Positions 39,554-48,475 of a stretch of DNA of 64,000 bases are shown piece by piece. Each line of letters begins with the position of its first letter. Within the stretch, counting starts at the first letter, position 1. The notes beneath the pieces are model-generated. The model saw only the letters and a program-made list of their open reading frames with translations, searched no databases and was not told where the DNA came from. Location: positions 1-64,000 of the IMG/VR virus record IMGVR_UViG_3300047443_000115; one strand, 5' to 3'. The translations under genes were made by a program, and so were the position numbers. Source of the DNA: a virus.

Positions 39554-39882
39554 GCCCCACTCCTCGGGTCCGGGTCCCGCTCGGGCTGACCATTCTCGCC
39601 TCGGTACTCAGCGAGGGCTTCCCGGACGCCGTCCTCGCTGCCGTCGTTGGAGTCCCACCACTCGACGGCCTCCCAGACGTCGGTGAGCCGCTGCATGCGG
39701 ACCTGCGCCCGGGTCTGCCACTGCTGGAGCATGACCAGCAGCTCCTCGGTCTCGGCTGCTGCGTCTTGCGCGTACCCGAGTCCGGCGAGGCGGTCGGCCA
39801 TCTCCCGGAGGGCGCCGCGCTTGCCGTTGATCTCTTCGAGGTCTTCCGCCCAGCACAGGTAGTTGTAGCTGCCGCCGCTCAT
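39550..39882 (-). CDS. SYNYLC-type small phage protein
   Basis: 110 residues. MSGGSYNYLCWAED, then ALREMADRLAGLGYAQDAAA, EELLVMLQQWQTRAQVRMQR and EAVEWWDSNDGSEDG: an all-helical layout I associate with a family common in actinophages and other phages, function unknown. ATGA and GTGA overlaps on both sides. Confidence 0.65.
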   Translation of the reverse strand: MSGGSYNYLCWAEDLEEINGKRGALREMADRLAGLGYAQDAAAETEELLVMLQQWQTRAQVRMQRLTDVWEAVEWWDSNDGSEDGVREALAEYRGENGQPERDPDPRSGA

Positions 39883-40574
39883 GCCGCCATCACCCCCTCG
39901 GCCGCTTCCTGCGCCCGCCGCAACTCCCGCCACGCCCCGAGGTCGGGCCATTCGGTGAGGCACTTCGGGCAGCGGACCTTGTGATTGGCGGTGGTCGCGG
40001 TGAGCTGGGCCGCGCACCGTCCGGAGTCGAACACGACGGGGCACAGGCCGATACGGACCCGCCCCGGCTTCGAGTCCGGTGACAGCGCGCCTGTGCACTC
40101 CGCGTGCAGCCGTCGCACCTCCTCAATGTCCTGCCCGACTTCTTCGTACCGCTCGCACGCCCAGCCGAGGTTGTTGGTCAGAAACTCGATCTGCTTGGGC
40201 AGGGATTGGCCGGCGTTGCCGCGCCACGGGGTGACCGTCCAGCCGAGGGTCTGCCGCCACGCGTCCTCGATGACCTGCAGGCGGGTTGCGACTCCTCCGG
40301 CTGCGGCGAGGTTGAGGACTTCGGCGTTGGCGGGGATCGGCGGGACCCGTGACCCGGTGGGCATGCCGGTGCCGCGCCGGGAGCCGCGCACGAGGGCGGC
40401 AGTGGAGTTCACGCGGGCGAACAGGCCGGGGAGTTCGGCGAGCCGTTTCCCCGTCCGGTCCTGACAGGGCCTGCACGCCCAACGGTTCGTCTCGTCGGCC
40501 CACAGGTCTTTGCTGCAGGCCACGCAGCGCGGCCACTCGTAGCTCTGGTCTTCGGCGGTAGCAAGGTCATGCAC
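39879..40574 (-). CDS. Protein with two zinc ribbons
   Basis: 231 residues from a GTG with AAGGAG. N-terminal CVACSKDLWADETNRWACRP-C ribbon, a helical middle, and a C-terminal GLCPVVFDSGRC...KVRCPKCLTEW ribbon. The arrangement is like small actinobacterial regulators that end in a sigma-4-like domain, but that domain is absent here. Likely nucleic-acid binding. Confidence 0.6.
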   Translation of the reverse strand: MHDLATAEDQSYEWPRCVACSKDLWADETNRWACRPCQDRTGKRLAELPGLFARVNSTAALVRGSRRGTGMPTGSRVPPIPANAEVLNLAAAGGVATRLQVIEDAWRQTLGWTVTPWRGNAGQSLPKQIEFLTNNLGWACERYEEVGQDIEEVRRLHAECTGALSPDSKPGRVRIGLCPVVFDSGRCAAQLTATTANHKVRCPKCLTEWPDLGAWRELRRAQEAAEGVMAA

Positions 40575-40605
40575 GGCGGGTCTCCTTGCGGGCGGGGCGG
40601 GCGGC

Positions 40606-40944
40606 TCAGTGGCTGATGTAGATGGTCGCCTTGGTGTGGGCGGCGCAGGCATCACGGAGGCGACGCAGATAGTCGAGGGCGCCGTCGTAGTCACCCCAGC
40701 CGTTGGCGGGGTTCATGGCCTCGCACTTGACCGGGTTGGCTTCCATATCCGCAACGGCGCGGATGAGGTCGTCGACGTAGTCGCCGGCCGTCTCGTCCTT
40801 CAACTCGGCAAGCCGGTAGCCGAGAGCTTCGGCCCACATGCCGGAGACGTTGGCGGTGTAGTTGCCGATGTCGGCAGGGCAGAACTCGTGGGGCTCGGGG
40901 CCGCCCGTATCGACTGTGACGTAGAGGGCGATGTCGTAGCTCAC
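40606..40944 (-). CDS. Hypothetical protein
   Basis: 112 residues from a GTG. SYDIALYVTVDTGGPEPHEF, TANVSGMWAEALGYRLAELK, CEAMNPANGWGDYDGALDYL and ends KATIYISH. This 'NxTxNVsxMw...NGWG' type is widespread in phages and plasmids with unknown function. GTGA overlap with the gene upstream. Confidence 0.6.
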   Translation of the reverse strand: MSYDIALYVTVDTGGPEPHEFCPADIGNYTANVSGMWAEALGYRLAELKDETAGDYVDDLIRAVADMEANPVKCEAMNPANGWGDYDGALDYLRRLRDACAAHTKATIYISH

Positions 40945-41180
40945 GGGCGGGTTTTCCCTGCGATGGCGTCGTCGATCCGGTCGGCGTAGTCGACGGCGAT
41001 GCCGTAGGGCGAACACCAGGTCCGCATGTCGATGGCGAGAGCCTGGACGCGTTCGACAGCGTCCTGCGCCTTCTGCGTTGCGGTCTCGTTGCTAGCGCAG
41101 ATTTCGGCGATGGTCAGCTCGTCGAAGTTCTCCATGTACCAGCGGGCGCGATCGCTGAGCTCGTCGTAAGGGTTGGCCAC
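40941..41180 (-). CDS. Hypothetical protein
   Basis: 79 residues from a GTG with GGAG. Helical: ARWYMENFDELTIAEICASN, AQDAVERVQALAIDMRTWCS. First gene of the leftward unit 41180 to 38622; about 150 bp of divergent promoter region lies upstream. Confidence 0.55.
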   Translation of the reverse strand: MANPYDELSDRARWYMENFDELTIAEICASNETATQKAQDAVERVQALAIDMRTWCSPYGIAVDYADRIDDAIAGKTRP

Positions 41181-41327
41181 AGGCGGGTGCTCCTCGGGTG
41201 CGGGCGGTACGAGGTGCTCAGTCTCTGACTGTAATCATGCACACCCTGGGTGACATCCGGGCCAACGACTGCGCAGATTGCACAATCTCCCCACCGTGCG
41301 CCGGTTCAGCCCGCCACACTCAACTCC

Positions 41328-41498
41328 ATGGCGGTCGCGTTGTGGGCGTTGGGTGATGACGAGGCGGAGTTGGCCGAGTGGCTGGCTGCTCACGACATGC
41401 TGCCGGTGGGGCAGCCGGTGCACGGGGTCACGGCGCGGGCCCGGCTGATGCAGCGCTGCGAGCCGCGGGGCGTCGAGGCTGAGCCCGAGCACGGCTGA
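41328..41498 (+). CDS. Very small hypothetical protein
   Basis: 56 residues. AVALWALGDDEAELAEWLAA then GQPVHGVTARARLMQRCEPR. Weak ribosome site. A hairpin terminator begins at its last codons, which supports a real rightward transcript. Confidence 0.45.
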   Translation: MAVALWALGDDEAELAEWLAAHDMLPVGQPVHGVTARARLMQRCEPRGVEAEPEHG

Positions 41499-41523
41499 GG
41501 CCCCCGCTTTCGGCGGGGGCCTC
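41497..41523. terminator. Bidirectional terminator
   Basis: GAGGCCCCCGC-TTTCG-GCGGGGGCCTC, perfect 11-bp stem, between the small plus-strand gene and the end of the leftward transfer operon. Confidence 0.85.
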
Positions 41524-41543
41524 GTGGGGCGGGGTGGCGGTCA

Positions 41544-42002
41544 TCACCCTCGGATGTTGGTCCGGTTGTCGATGCGGACGTTGACGTTGACCTTGCCGGA
41601 TCCTCCCCCGCCGCCCATGCGCATCAGGTAGACGATGGCGAGGCACACGCCGGTGCCGACGATCGCGCCGGTGGCTTCGGCCATGGCGTGGAACATCAGG
41701 CCGGCGCCCCCTCCGACTCCCACCGCGCAGATACCTCCGGCGACGAGGCGCTTGGGCCACGGGTCGGGCTGGAAGGTAGCGGGGATGGCGGGTGGTGAGG
41801 CTGCGGTCTGTGCCGGCGGGTGGGCGTACAGGCCGACGGGCCCGTTCGGTGTGTCCATGAACGCGTCCGGCGCCGGGCCGGGCATGAGGCGCCCGTCGGC
41901 GGTGCGGGGCGGCGACCAGGCGGGGCGGATGAACGGGCCTTCGGCTTCGTCGATGGTGGGCCACCCGGCAGGCGGGGACGGCGTGGGCTGCTGTCGGTAC
42001 AT
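41544..42002 (-). CDS. Transfer-module membrane protein
   Basis: 152 residues. Pro-rich N-terminus (about 85 residues), two membrane helices (LVAGGICAVGVGGGAGLMF; GAIVGTGVCLAIVYLM) and a C-terminal GGGGGSGKVNVNVRIDNRTN beta tail. Similar small proteins accompany tra genes in Streptomyces plasmids. It is last in the operon, 20 bases after the translocase gene. Confidence 0.6.
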   Translation of the reverse strand: MYRQQPTPSPPAGWPTIDEAEGPFIRPAWSPPRTADGRLMPGPAPDAFMDTPNGPVGLYAHPPAQTAASPPAIPATFQPDPWPKRLVAGGICAVGVGGGAGLMFHAMAEATGAIVGTGVCLAIVYLMRMGGGGGSGKVNVNVRIDNRTNIRG

Positions 42003-42022
42003 GGCGGGCTCCTTGGGTGGGG

Positions 42023-44026
42023 TTAGGCGACGGCTTCTGCGGGGGTCTTGGCGGTAGCCCAGCTACCGCGCTTGATGTTCTGGACGAGGCCTTCTTCGGC
42101 AAGGCGAGCGAGCGTGGTGGACGCGGTGGACAGGGGCGCGTCGACGGCGAGAGCGATGGCACCGGTGTAGGCGTATTCGACGGTGTCGAGGTGAGCGAGG
42201 ATCGCCGCCTTGTATGTGGTGCGTGCGGCCTTGGCGGCGGCGGGGGTCTGCGCCGGCATCTTCTGGGGGCTGAAGGTCCTGGCGACGACCTGCTGCGGGG
42301 TTCGGGCGCCGTCCTTGAGGATCGCCGCCCACTTGGCGTAAGACAGTTCAGCGACCGCGCGGTCTTCGGGGCCGAGGTGCCAGGTCTCGCCCTTGGTGGC
42401 CCACCCGAACACGTCATCGATCAGCGAGGTTCGCATCACTGACGGGCGGGCCTGAGGACCGAGCGCGTAGCCGAGACCAGAGGTCGTGGTCTTGTCCGGC
42501 CACAGCCGCGGCAACTTGTTCGGCGAAACGTCGAACGACGACTGGAACGCAACCTGCCCGGACAGACCCGAGCTGGTACGCAGCACGATGACATTGCCCG
42601 ACGCGACCGAGTCCCGCAGCGGACTGGAGTTGCCGAGCTGGGACAGCAGTGGCATCTGCGTGACCAGGCGCAATTTGCAGCCGCACTTGCGGCCCATGAG
42701 TGCAATGTCCTCGGCGGCTTCGACGGCTAGCGGGTGGCAGGAGAACACGTCGTGGGCTTCGTCGATGGTCAGGGAGTACAGCGGGTCCCTGCCGTCAGCG
42801 ACACGGCCGGGCTCGAAGGACCCCTTGCCCTTGCGGGTACGCCCCAGGTGATCGGTCCAGATCATTGAGGCGTACCGCTCGTTGCGGCCCAGCATCACGT
42901 CGCGCATCACCAGCAGTTCGATGACGCCCTCGGTGGCCGAGTCGGCGAAGTGGTCGACGTTGTCCTGCCAGTCGGGCAGGGACTGGCCGCGCTGCGGGTC
43001 GACGACGCGCGACACGATGAGGCCGTCGGCGTGCCGTTCGGTGGCCAGTAGTTCGTCAAGGAGCCGGGACTTGCCGGAGTCGGAGCTTCCGGAGATGAGG
43101 CTATGAACGGCGCCGGAGCCTGGCTTGTAGTGCTGGTACTCGACCGGGATGGCGTCGGCGTAGACGCCGATCATCGAGATCCCCGTCTCGGGGTTGAATG
43201 CGGACGGGCCGGGCCAGTAGTTGAGCTGCTGCAGCGGATTCCGGGGGTACACCGACAGGTGGGCGCGGCGTTCGGAGCCGGTCTCGGTGCGCTCGATCAC
43301 AACCGATGAGAGCGGCACGTCGTAGGCGCCCGCGATCTTCACGGCGGCAGAAATCGCGTCGTCGACCGTGAGTAGGCCCGGGGGGAGGTCGATCAGTGCC
43401 TTCCATGCCCCAGGGACGCCCTCGATGCCCTCAGGTGCGATGAGCGCGGAGTCGGGAAGCCGGCGGCCCGGAGCGGCGATGCTCTCGCGCCAGATCCGCA
43501 CCCACTCGTCTTCGGTTTCCGCCTCCGTCTCGGCGATGGGGCGGATGCGGTGGTGCCACCACCACGGGCCGCCGAGGACGGCGAGGAACCACAGGAAAGT
43601 GAAGCCGGGAACGGGCGGCGCCCACGGGCCCACCAGCGTCATCGTCATCAGCAGCGCTAGAGCGGCACCGGTGTTGACGAGGGCGTAGAACAGCTCGCGG
43701 CGCGACAGGCCACGGCCGTTGCGGGTGCGGCGGCGAATCCACCAGGCCAGCGCGATGGCCGCGGCCACGTCGGCGGTCGCGGCGCTGCGTACACCGCCAG
43801 GCGCCAGGTGCATGGCACCCCCGGCGATGTCGACGAGAGCCGCGGCGTAGGCGGGGGCGAGACGCCGACGGTGCTTGATGCCAAACCGGGCAGCGCGGTG
43901 CAGGCCCTGAACGGTCCGCACGGTGCGCTCCAGCCGGATGCGGCGCGCCCTGAAGGGCACGACGGACACCGGGAGCGTCGGAACCTTACGGACTCCGGTG
44001 AGCAGCTGGGGTGTGGTGTGGTCCAT
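42023..44026 (-). CDS. TraB/FtsK-like DNA translocase
   Basis: 667 residues from the ATG at 44026. Two N-terminal membrane segments (AALALLMTMTLVGPW; FTFLWFLAVLGGPWWW), a linker domain, Walker A ISGSSDSGKS (311-320) and Walker B LYSLTIDEAHD (416-426), DMLPL-like sensor region VTQMPLLSQLG, and a C-terminal wHTH (TYKAAILAHLDTVEYAYTGA onward) suited to reading clt-like repeats. This is the Streptomyces conjugation type, in which a hexamer pumps double-stranded plasmid DNA between hyphae without a relaxase. Its presence in a phage genome is unusual. Confidence 0.85.
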   Translation of the reverse strand: MDHTTPQLLTGVRKVPTLPVSVVPFRARRIRLERTVRTVQGLHRAARFGIKHRRRLAPAYAAALVDIAGGAMHLAPGGVRSAATADVAAAIALAWWIRRRTRNGRGLSRRELFYALVNTGAALALLMTMTLVGPWAPPVPGFTFLWFLAVLGGPWWWHHRIRPIAETEAETEDEWVRIWRESIAAPGRRLPDSALIAPEGIEGVPGAWKALIDLPPGLLTVDDAISAAVKIAGAYDVPLSSVVIERTETGSERRAHLSVYPRNPLQQLNYWPGPSAFNPETGISMIGVYADAIPVEYQHYKPGSGAVHSLISGSSDSGKSRLLDELLATERHADGLIVSRVVDPQRGQSLPDWQDNVDHFADSATEGVIELLVMRDVMLGRNERYASMIWTDHLGRTRKGKGSFEPGRVADGRDPLYSLTIDEAHDVFSCHPLAVEAAEDIALMGRKCGCKLRLVTQMPLLSQLGNSSPLRDSVASGNVIVLRTSSGLSGQVAFQSSFDVSPNKLPRLWPDKTTTSGLGYALGPQARPSVMRTSLIDDVFGWATKGETWHLGPEDRAVAELSYAKWAAILKDGARTPQQVVARTFSPQKMPAQTPAAAKAARTTYKAAILAHLDTVEYAYTGAIALAVDAPLSTASTTLARLAEEGLVQNIKRGSWATAKTPAEAVA

Positions 44027-44094
44027 CGGTTCGGGTCTCCTCGCGGTGATTGGCGGCCCGGCCGCAGATGGTGCGGCCGGGCCGGGGCGGGCTG

Positions 44095-45225
44095 CTAGTC
44101 GCCGGTGTAGAAAGCCTTCTCGGCGGCCTGCGGGGTGGAGTCGTGGGCTTCCTTCATCAGGCTGTGCTTGCGGATCACCAGCTCGCGGGCGTGGCCGGCC
44201 TGGCCGCGCAGGAATTCGGCGGCCTGCAGGCGGGTCCGGGCGGCGTCGGAGCGGGACTTGAACGGCTCGATGAGGGAGTTGATGGCGCCGAGGGATTCGC
44301 CGTCCAGGCCGAGGGAGGCGAGGTTCGAGACGAGGCTCTCGATGTTGGCAACTTCGGCTTCGGAGCGCTGCACGTCGGCGGTGGCGTCGTCGATGTTCGC
44401 GGTCGCTTCGACGGCGATTGCTTCGAGTCCAGCAATGACGCCGGTGAAGTTCGCAGCGTCGGCGGTGGTGGTGGTGATAGGCACGGTCAGGGGGGTCCTT
44501 CCGTTTTTGACGGCCGGGATGGCCGTCCTTTTGTGGGATGCGATGTCGAGAACCGGGGCGAGTCCCGGCTCGGTGCTGTCGGGGCTTGGTTTGTCGTCGC
44601 GGGTGGCGGCCGGGCACAGGGGTGTGCCGTCGGCGTGAGAGAACGGGGCTTCCATCGCCGTGGAGCCGGCGCCGGGTACGACTCGGGTGGGCTTCTTCTT
44701 CACGACGGACTTGTTGCACACCGAGCAGGCGAAGTCGGGCGCCGGGTCTTCGCCGACGGTGATGACGGGGATGGCCTTCTTGACGAAGTCCGGCACGTCA
44801 AGGTCGTCTTTCAGGGGCGCTGCGGCGTTCTTGTTGTCGAGGGCGGTGATGACGACCTCGACTGTGGCTGCAGGCGCCGGGGCGTCCTCGACCTTGGGGG
44901 TCTTGGTCGCATCAACCTTGGGGTCGTCGACCGGGCGGCCGAGCTTCTTCGACGTCCAGTCCCACCCGCGGCTCCAACCGGCCTTGGTGCCGCGGCCGAA
45001 ACCGCGGGTTGCCGTCCCCAGACTGCGAGCGGTAACGACACCGACGGCCGCACTGGTGGCGCCGAACCCGATCCCGGCGATCTCGCTGCCGGACCGCTCC
45101 CGCGCTTCTTCCTCCTTTCGGGTCTTCAGTTCCTGGTAGTGGGCATAGGGGGCGATGGCGGCACTCTTGGCGCCTTGGTAGGCGCCGGTGAAGAACGCCA
45201 CGAGGATGATCAGTAGGAGTTCCAT
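44095..45225 (-). CDS. Transfer-operon membrane protein, possible two-gene fusion
   Basis: 376 residues. One N-terminal membrane helix (MELLLIILVAFFTGAYQGA), a basic middle with a CSVCNK zinc pair, and a helical C-terminal 130 residues (TANIDDATADVQRSEAEVAN). At 44484-44499 an internal copy of the operon's ribosome-site cassette (GGAAGGACCCCC, then CTG and, 6 bases on, GTG) lies exactly at the junction to the C-terminal part. The latter may be made separately as a 129-residue protein; the ORF looks like two genes fused by loss of a stop. Confidence 0.65.
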   Translation of the reverse strand: MELLLIILVAFFTGAYQGAKSAAIAPYAHYQELKTRKEEEARERSGSEIAGIGFGATSAAVGVVTARSLGTATRGFGRGTKAGWSRGWDWTSKKLGRPVDDPKVDATKTPKVEDAPAPAATVEVVITALDNKNAAAPLKDDLDVPDFVKKAIPVITVGEDPAPDFACSVCNKSVVKKKPTRVVPGAGSTAMEAPFSHADGTPLCPAATRDDKPSPDSTEPGLAPVLDIASHKRTAIPAVKNGRTPLTVPITTTTADAANFTGVIAGLEAIAVEATANIDDATADVQRSEAEVANIESLVSNLASLGLDGESLGAINSLIEPFKSRSDAARTRLQAAEFLRGQAGHARELVIRKHSLMKEAHDSTPQAAEKAFYTGD

Positions 45226-45226
45226 G

Positions 45227-45751
45227 TCAGCGCGCCCCAAACATCCACGCGAGGGGCCAGCTGATGATGCTGGCCCAGATGGCGCAGACGCCCATGACGA
45301 TGGCCCCGGCGGTGCCCGGGATCGTGGCGCCGGCGAGAGGGGTGGCGGCGGCGTAGGCCAGGGTGCGGTTAGTGACCTTGTGGCCGTGACCGCCTCCGCC
45401 ATTACCGCGTCCGGCGCCCTTTGCGCCTGCGCCCTTGGTGCCTGCGGATGCGCCGCCCTTGTGGGGCCACAGGTCGGCGATGAGTACGGCGACGACGACC
45501 AGGCCGGTGATGCCGAGCACGACGGTGCCGGTCCACTGGCCGATGAATCCGCCGAGCCACCCGTCGGCCGTTGAAATCATGGCTCGCACGGATCGGCCGA
45601 GCGGCGTCCCGATGATCGCCGTGACTCCGGCGATCACCAGGCCCACTGTGAGTCGCGGCCACGCCTTGCGGCCGACCGTGCGGAGCAGAGCAGCGATAAC
45701 GAGGGCGATCACGCCTACGCCGACGCTGATCCCTGCATGGAGCAGGTTCAT
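45227..45751 (-). CDS. SpdB/SpdA-like polytopic membrane protein
   Basis: 174 residues, ATG after AAAGGAGGA. Five hydrophobic helices, among them AGISVGVGVIALVIAALL, LTVGLVIAGVTAIIGTPLG and GTVVLGITGLVVVAVLIADL, and a Gly/Lys-rich cytoplasmic loop. Such proteins support intramycelial plasmid spread in Streptomyces. It ends one base before the next gene. Confidence 0.65.
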   Translation of the reverse strand: MNLLHAGISVGVGVIALVIAALLRTVGRKAWPRLTVGLVIAGVTAIIGTPLGRSVRAMISTADGWLGGFIGQWTGTVVLGITGLVVVAVLIADLWPHKGGASAGTKGAGAKGAGRGNGGGGHGHKVTNRTLAYAAATPLAGATIPGTAGAIVMGVCAIWASIISWPLAWMFGAR

Positions 45752-45881
45752 GAGCGTCCTCCTTTGGATGTTGTTGCAGTTACGGACAGTTGCGGTATCC
45801 TCGCGCGCGCCCGCAGGCGCGTCGCCTGACGCGTAGGAACTGGGGACTTCACTTCCGGCAGCGAATGTGAATTGTGAAGAG

Positions 45882-46490
45882 TCACGGAGAGCCACCATTC
45901 GACGGGCCCGCAACCGCCCACAAGCCGGGGCCGATCCTCGCTACGGCCCCCCTGTTCGCGAGCCGGTTCAAGACCGTGGAGACCGACGACTTGTTCAGAC
46001 GAAGGGCATCCGCCAGTGCGGTGGTCGTCTCGGGAGACGGTGCTTGAGCGAGGTGGGCCAGAACCGATGCCGTGACCGCAGGCCTGGCGGGGGGCGTCAC
46101 GCAGGCGGCTGCGCTGATCACCTTCGCTTGCGTTCGCATCTTCGGCGGCGGCGTGGCCCTGACCAGGCGTTTCGGCGTCGATCGCGCCGGGAGTGGCCAC
46201 TGCAGGTGACCGGCCCGAACGACTTCGCGCTCGACGATCTCCACAGCGTCTCGATCGCCGAAGTCGAACCACTCGCCGCGGGTTCGGAATCGGCGCAGAA
46301 TGCTATGGAGCTTCTGCTCCAGATCCCTTCCGCCTGCGGTTTTCCACATCACGCACAGAGGGACGGGGCAGCCGCCCTGAAGGGATACGAGTCGGCGATC
46401 GATCTTCGTCGTTGTTCCGATCTTCACATACCGGAAGTCCGGAGACCCAATGACGTAGACCACCGAGCCCGCTTGCCCTGCCCCGGTCAC
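45882..46490 (-). CDS. GIY-YIG/T5orf172-type protein with C-terminal wHTH
   Basis: 202 residues from a GTG (GTGA overlap). VVYVIGSPDFRYVKIGTTTK carries the GIY-YIG-like strands, followed by RRLVSLQGGCPVPL and a Glu-helix DLEQKLHSILRRFRTRGEWF. Residues 138-195 (SVLAHLAQAPSPETTTALAD, LNKSSVSTVLNRLANRGAVA) form a winged helix. T5orf172-type domains occur in phage and plasmid regulators; nuclease activity is uncertain. Confidence 0.72.
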   Translation of the reverse strand: MTGAGQAGSVVYVIGSPDFRYVKIGTTTKIDRRLVSLQGGCPVPLCVMWKTAGGRDLEQKLHSILRRFRTRGEWFDFGDRDAVEIVEREVVRAGHLQWPLPARSTPKRLVRATPPPKMRTQAKVISAAACVTPPARPAVTASVLAHLAQAPSPETTTALADALRLNKSSVSTVLNRLANRGAVARIGPGLWAVAGPSNGGSP

Positions 46491-46738
46491 AGCCCGTCCT
46501 CCCTGCTCACGGCGCCCTGCAGTCCGACCAGCGTGGTTGCCAACTGCATCCACGCCTCGCCCTGCTGCTGGGGCGGGAGGTCGTTGATGATGCGGCGCAG
46601 GTGATCCCAGGAGGCAATGGCCTTCTCTTCCGGCGTGATGGCCGCGTCGTACTTGGCCTGCCAGAACACGGTGAGGTTGTCTCGCCGGCGCTGGGCTCGG
46701 GTCTTCTTGCCCGCGCGAGTCGTCTTGATCATTTCCAT
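46487..46738 (-). CDS. Small basic protein
   Basis: 83 residues, basic N-terminus (MIKTTRAGKKTRAQRRRDNL), then helices FWQAKYDAAITPEEKAIASW and WDHLRRIINDLPPQQQGEAW. Typical size and charge for small Streptomyces plasmid proteins; function unknown. Confidence 0.55.
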   Translation of the reverse strand: MEMIKTTRAGKKTRAQRRRDNLTVFWQAKYDAAITPEEKAIASWDHLRRIINDLPPQQQGEAWMQLATTLVGLQGAVSREDGL

Positions 46739-46746
46739 GTCTCCCG

Positions 46747-47865
46747 TCAGCTACCGGTGATGGAGCGGACGTTGGGCGATCCGAGCGCGGCGAGCTCGGG
46801 GTGGTCGGCTTCGATGGCGTCGCGGATCCGCTGGCACGACGAGCGGGAGATCGTCTTGTCGGCGAGCTTCCCGGCGACAAGCGCGTCCCGGATCTCGGTC
46901 CACTCCGGGCGCTTGCCAAGATCGGCGTACAGGGCGCGGACGCGCTCACGGCGCCGGTCGGCGACCGACTTCACGGCGCTCTTCTTGGGCTTGCCCTGAG
47001 CGCGCTCGCGGCGCTCGGTCGCGGGCTTCGGCGGGCGCCCATCCTGGGCGCGCTCAACGCGCTCGGGTTGAGCGCTCACCGGGCGCTCGATCTGGGCGCG
47101 CTCAACCACGGCTTCGGTGAGCGCCGGGCGCTCGGGTTCGGCGCTCACGATCGGGCGCTCAACCTCGACGACTGTGGGCGCATGGACGGGCGCCTCGGCG
47201 GTCGTCGCAACACGCTCGCGCCGCCGCGCCTTCTGCTCTCGCGGCGGCGCGATCATGAGGTGCATTCGCCACAGGATGAGAGACGCGATCGACGCCACCA
47301 CCGCGATCAACCACCACTGCGGCTTACCGCCCGCCGTGAGACCGAACAGGCCCACCGCAGCCAGGTGATAGATCACGTTCGCGGCGATGGTGAGACCGAT
47401 CGCCTGCAGGATGTCGCGGTGCCGGCGGAACGCCTGGATGACGTACACGTCGATGACGAGCGGCAGCAGCCACGCCACGCCGCCGCCGAAGCCGACCATC
47501 CTCGCGAGCGAGTACTCACCCGACGCGGTGAGACCGACGGCGCCGGCGATGACGACACGGGCGGCCCATACGTCGAGCTGGGCGGCGGTCTTCTTCTTCT
47601 GATCCGTCTCGGCGGCGGCCTCGTCCCGGATCCGCTGGGCTTCGGCACGCGCCCGGTCGAGCTCCGCCTTGGCGGTGTCGCGGACCCGGTCGGCATCCTT
47701 GCCGGCCTTCTCGTGCATCTCGTTGGCCTTGGCGAGCAGGGCCGCGGCATCGGCGCGGTCTGCTTCGGCTTGCGGGTCGGGCTGGGGCGGCGTGACGGGC
47801 CATACTTCGCCGAACACGGGCATGGCAAGCGGCTTGGGGGTGCCGTTCACCTGGTTGGCGGTCAC
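46747..47865 (-). CDS. SpdB2-like DUF2637 protein
   Basis: 372 residues from the GTG at 47865, preceded by AAGGAG (an ATG at 47880 lacks a site). Long Ala/Arg/Glu coiled coil (40-115), then four membrane helices (VVIAGAVGLTASGEYSLA; GGGVAWLLPLVIDVYVIQAF; AIGLTIAANVIYHLAAVGLF; WWLIAVVASIASLILWRMHL): the DUF2637 pattern of SpdB2. The C-terminal half has RPERVERAQ-like repeats and a final wHTH-like KTISRSSCQRIRDAIEADHP. It should act with the translocase in plasmid spread. Confidence 0.82.
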   Translation of the reverse strand: MTANQVNGTPKPLAMPVFGEVWPVTPPQPDPQAEADRADAAALLAKANEMHEKAGKDADRVRDTAKAELDRARAEAQRIRDEAAAETDQKKKTAAQLDVWAARVVIAGAVGLTASGEYSLARMVGFGGGVAWLLPLVIDVYVIQAFRRHRDILQAIGLTIAANVIYHLAAVGLFGLTAGGKPQWWLIAVVASIASLILWRMHLMIAPPREQKARRRERVATTAEAPVHAPTVVEVERPIVSAEPERPALTEAVVERAQIERPVSAQPERVERAQDGRPPKPATERRERAQGKPKKSAVKSVADRRRERVRALYADLGKRPEWTEIRDALVAGKLADKTISRSSCQRIRDAIEADHPELAALGSPNVRSITGS

Positions 47866-47900
47866 GTCGTTCTCCTTCATGGGGTGGGGGTGTGGGTGGG

Positions 47901-48131
47901 TCAGTGCTCGGCGCTCTGGTCCTCGGCGACGGTGAACTTCGCCTGCCGCCAGGCGCCCCAAAAGTAGGCGAGGCTGTTGAAGACACCGAGGAAGGCGGAC
48001 CCCACCGCGAACACACCCACGGCGAACGGCAGGTGGTGGATGTACAGCTCGCGGGCGAGGAGCAGGGCGAAGACGAGAGCGATGGCGGCGAAGATCCCGT
48101 AGGCGATGGCGGGCTTGTCGGTGGCGGTCAC
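47901..48131 (-). CDS. Small Spd-like membrane protein
   Basis: 76 residues, GTG after GGAAGGA. Two helices: AIAYGIFAAIALVFALLLA and FAVGVFAVGSAFLGVFNSLA. It precedes the SpdB2-like gene, as small membrane proteins do in spd operons. Confidence 0.65.
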   Translation of the reverse strand: MTATDKPAIAYGIFAAIALVFALLLARELYIHHLPFAVGVFAVGSAFLGVFNSLAYFWGAWRQAKFTVAEDQSAEH

Positions 48132-48220
48132 GGGGTTCCTTCCGGGATTCGGGTCGGGTTCGGGGTCGCTGGCCGTTCTCCTTGGTGCTCACCCCGGGGG
48201 TTGAGCACCGCGGTCAGCAG

Positions 48221-48451
48221 TCAGCGGGTGCGGACTCGCCGCGAGTCGGTGATGGAGTCGGCAAGGAGTCGGGTGGCGTCGATACCGCGCGGCACCTCGA
48301 AGTCGTGGCGGCGGGGGCACCGGAGACGGGCCTTGCCGCCAGCGCGGCCGTAGACAGTGAGGCCCGTGCGGGCCCTGCATGACGGGCAGACGGCAGCGAC
48401 GCCGCCACCGGTGATCTCTCCTGCGTATGTGGTCTCGTACTGCTCGGCCAT
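48221..48451 (-). CDS. Small zinc-ribbon protein
   Basis: 76 residues. AVCPSCRARTGLTVYGRAGG then ARLRCPRRHDFEVP: a CxxC...C/H ribbon resembling small plasmid proteins. ATG after GGAAGGA (same cassette as the gene at 48131). Confidence 0.6.
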   Translation of the reverse strand: MAEQYETTYAGEITGGGVAAVCPSCRARTGLTVYGRAGGKARLRCPRRHDFEVPRGIDATRLLADSITDSRRVRTR

Positions 48452-48475
48452 GGGGTTCCTTCCGGATGGAGTGAG

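Noticed and set aside
44027-44719. N-terminal extension of the translocase to 44719
   Set aside because: The extension overlaps the neighbouring membrane-protein gene in another frame, is Arg/Pro/His-rich noise, and the ATG at 44026 has a ribosome site.
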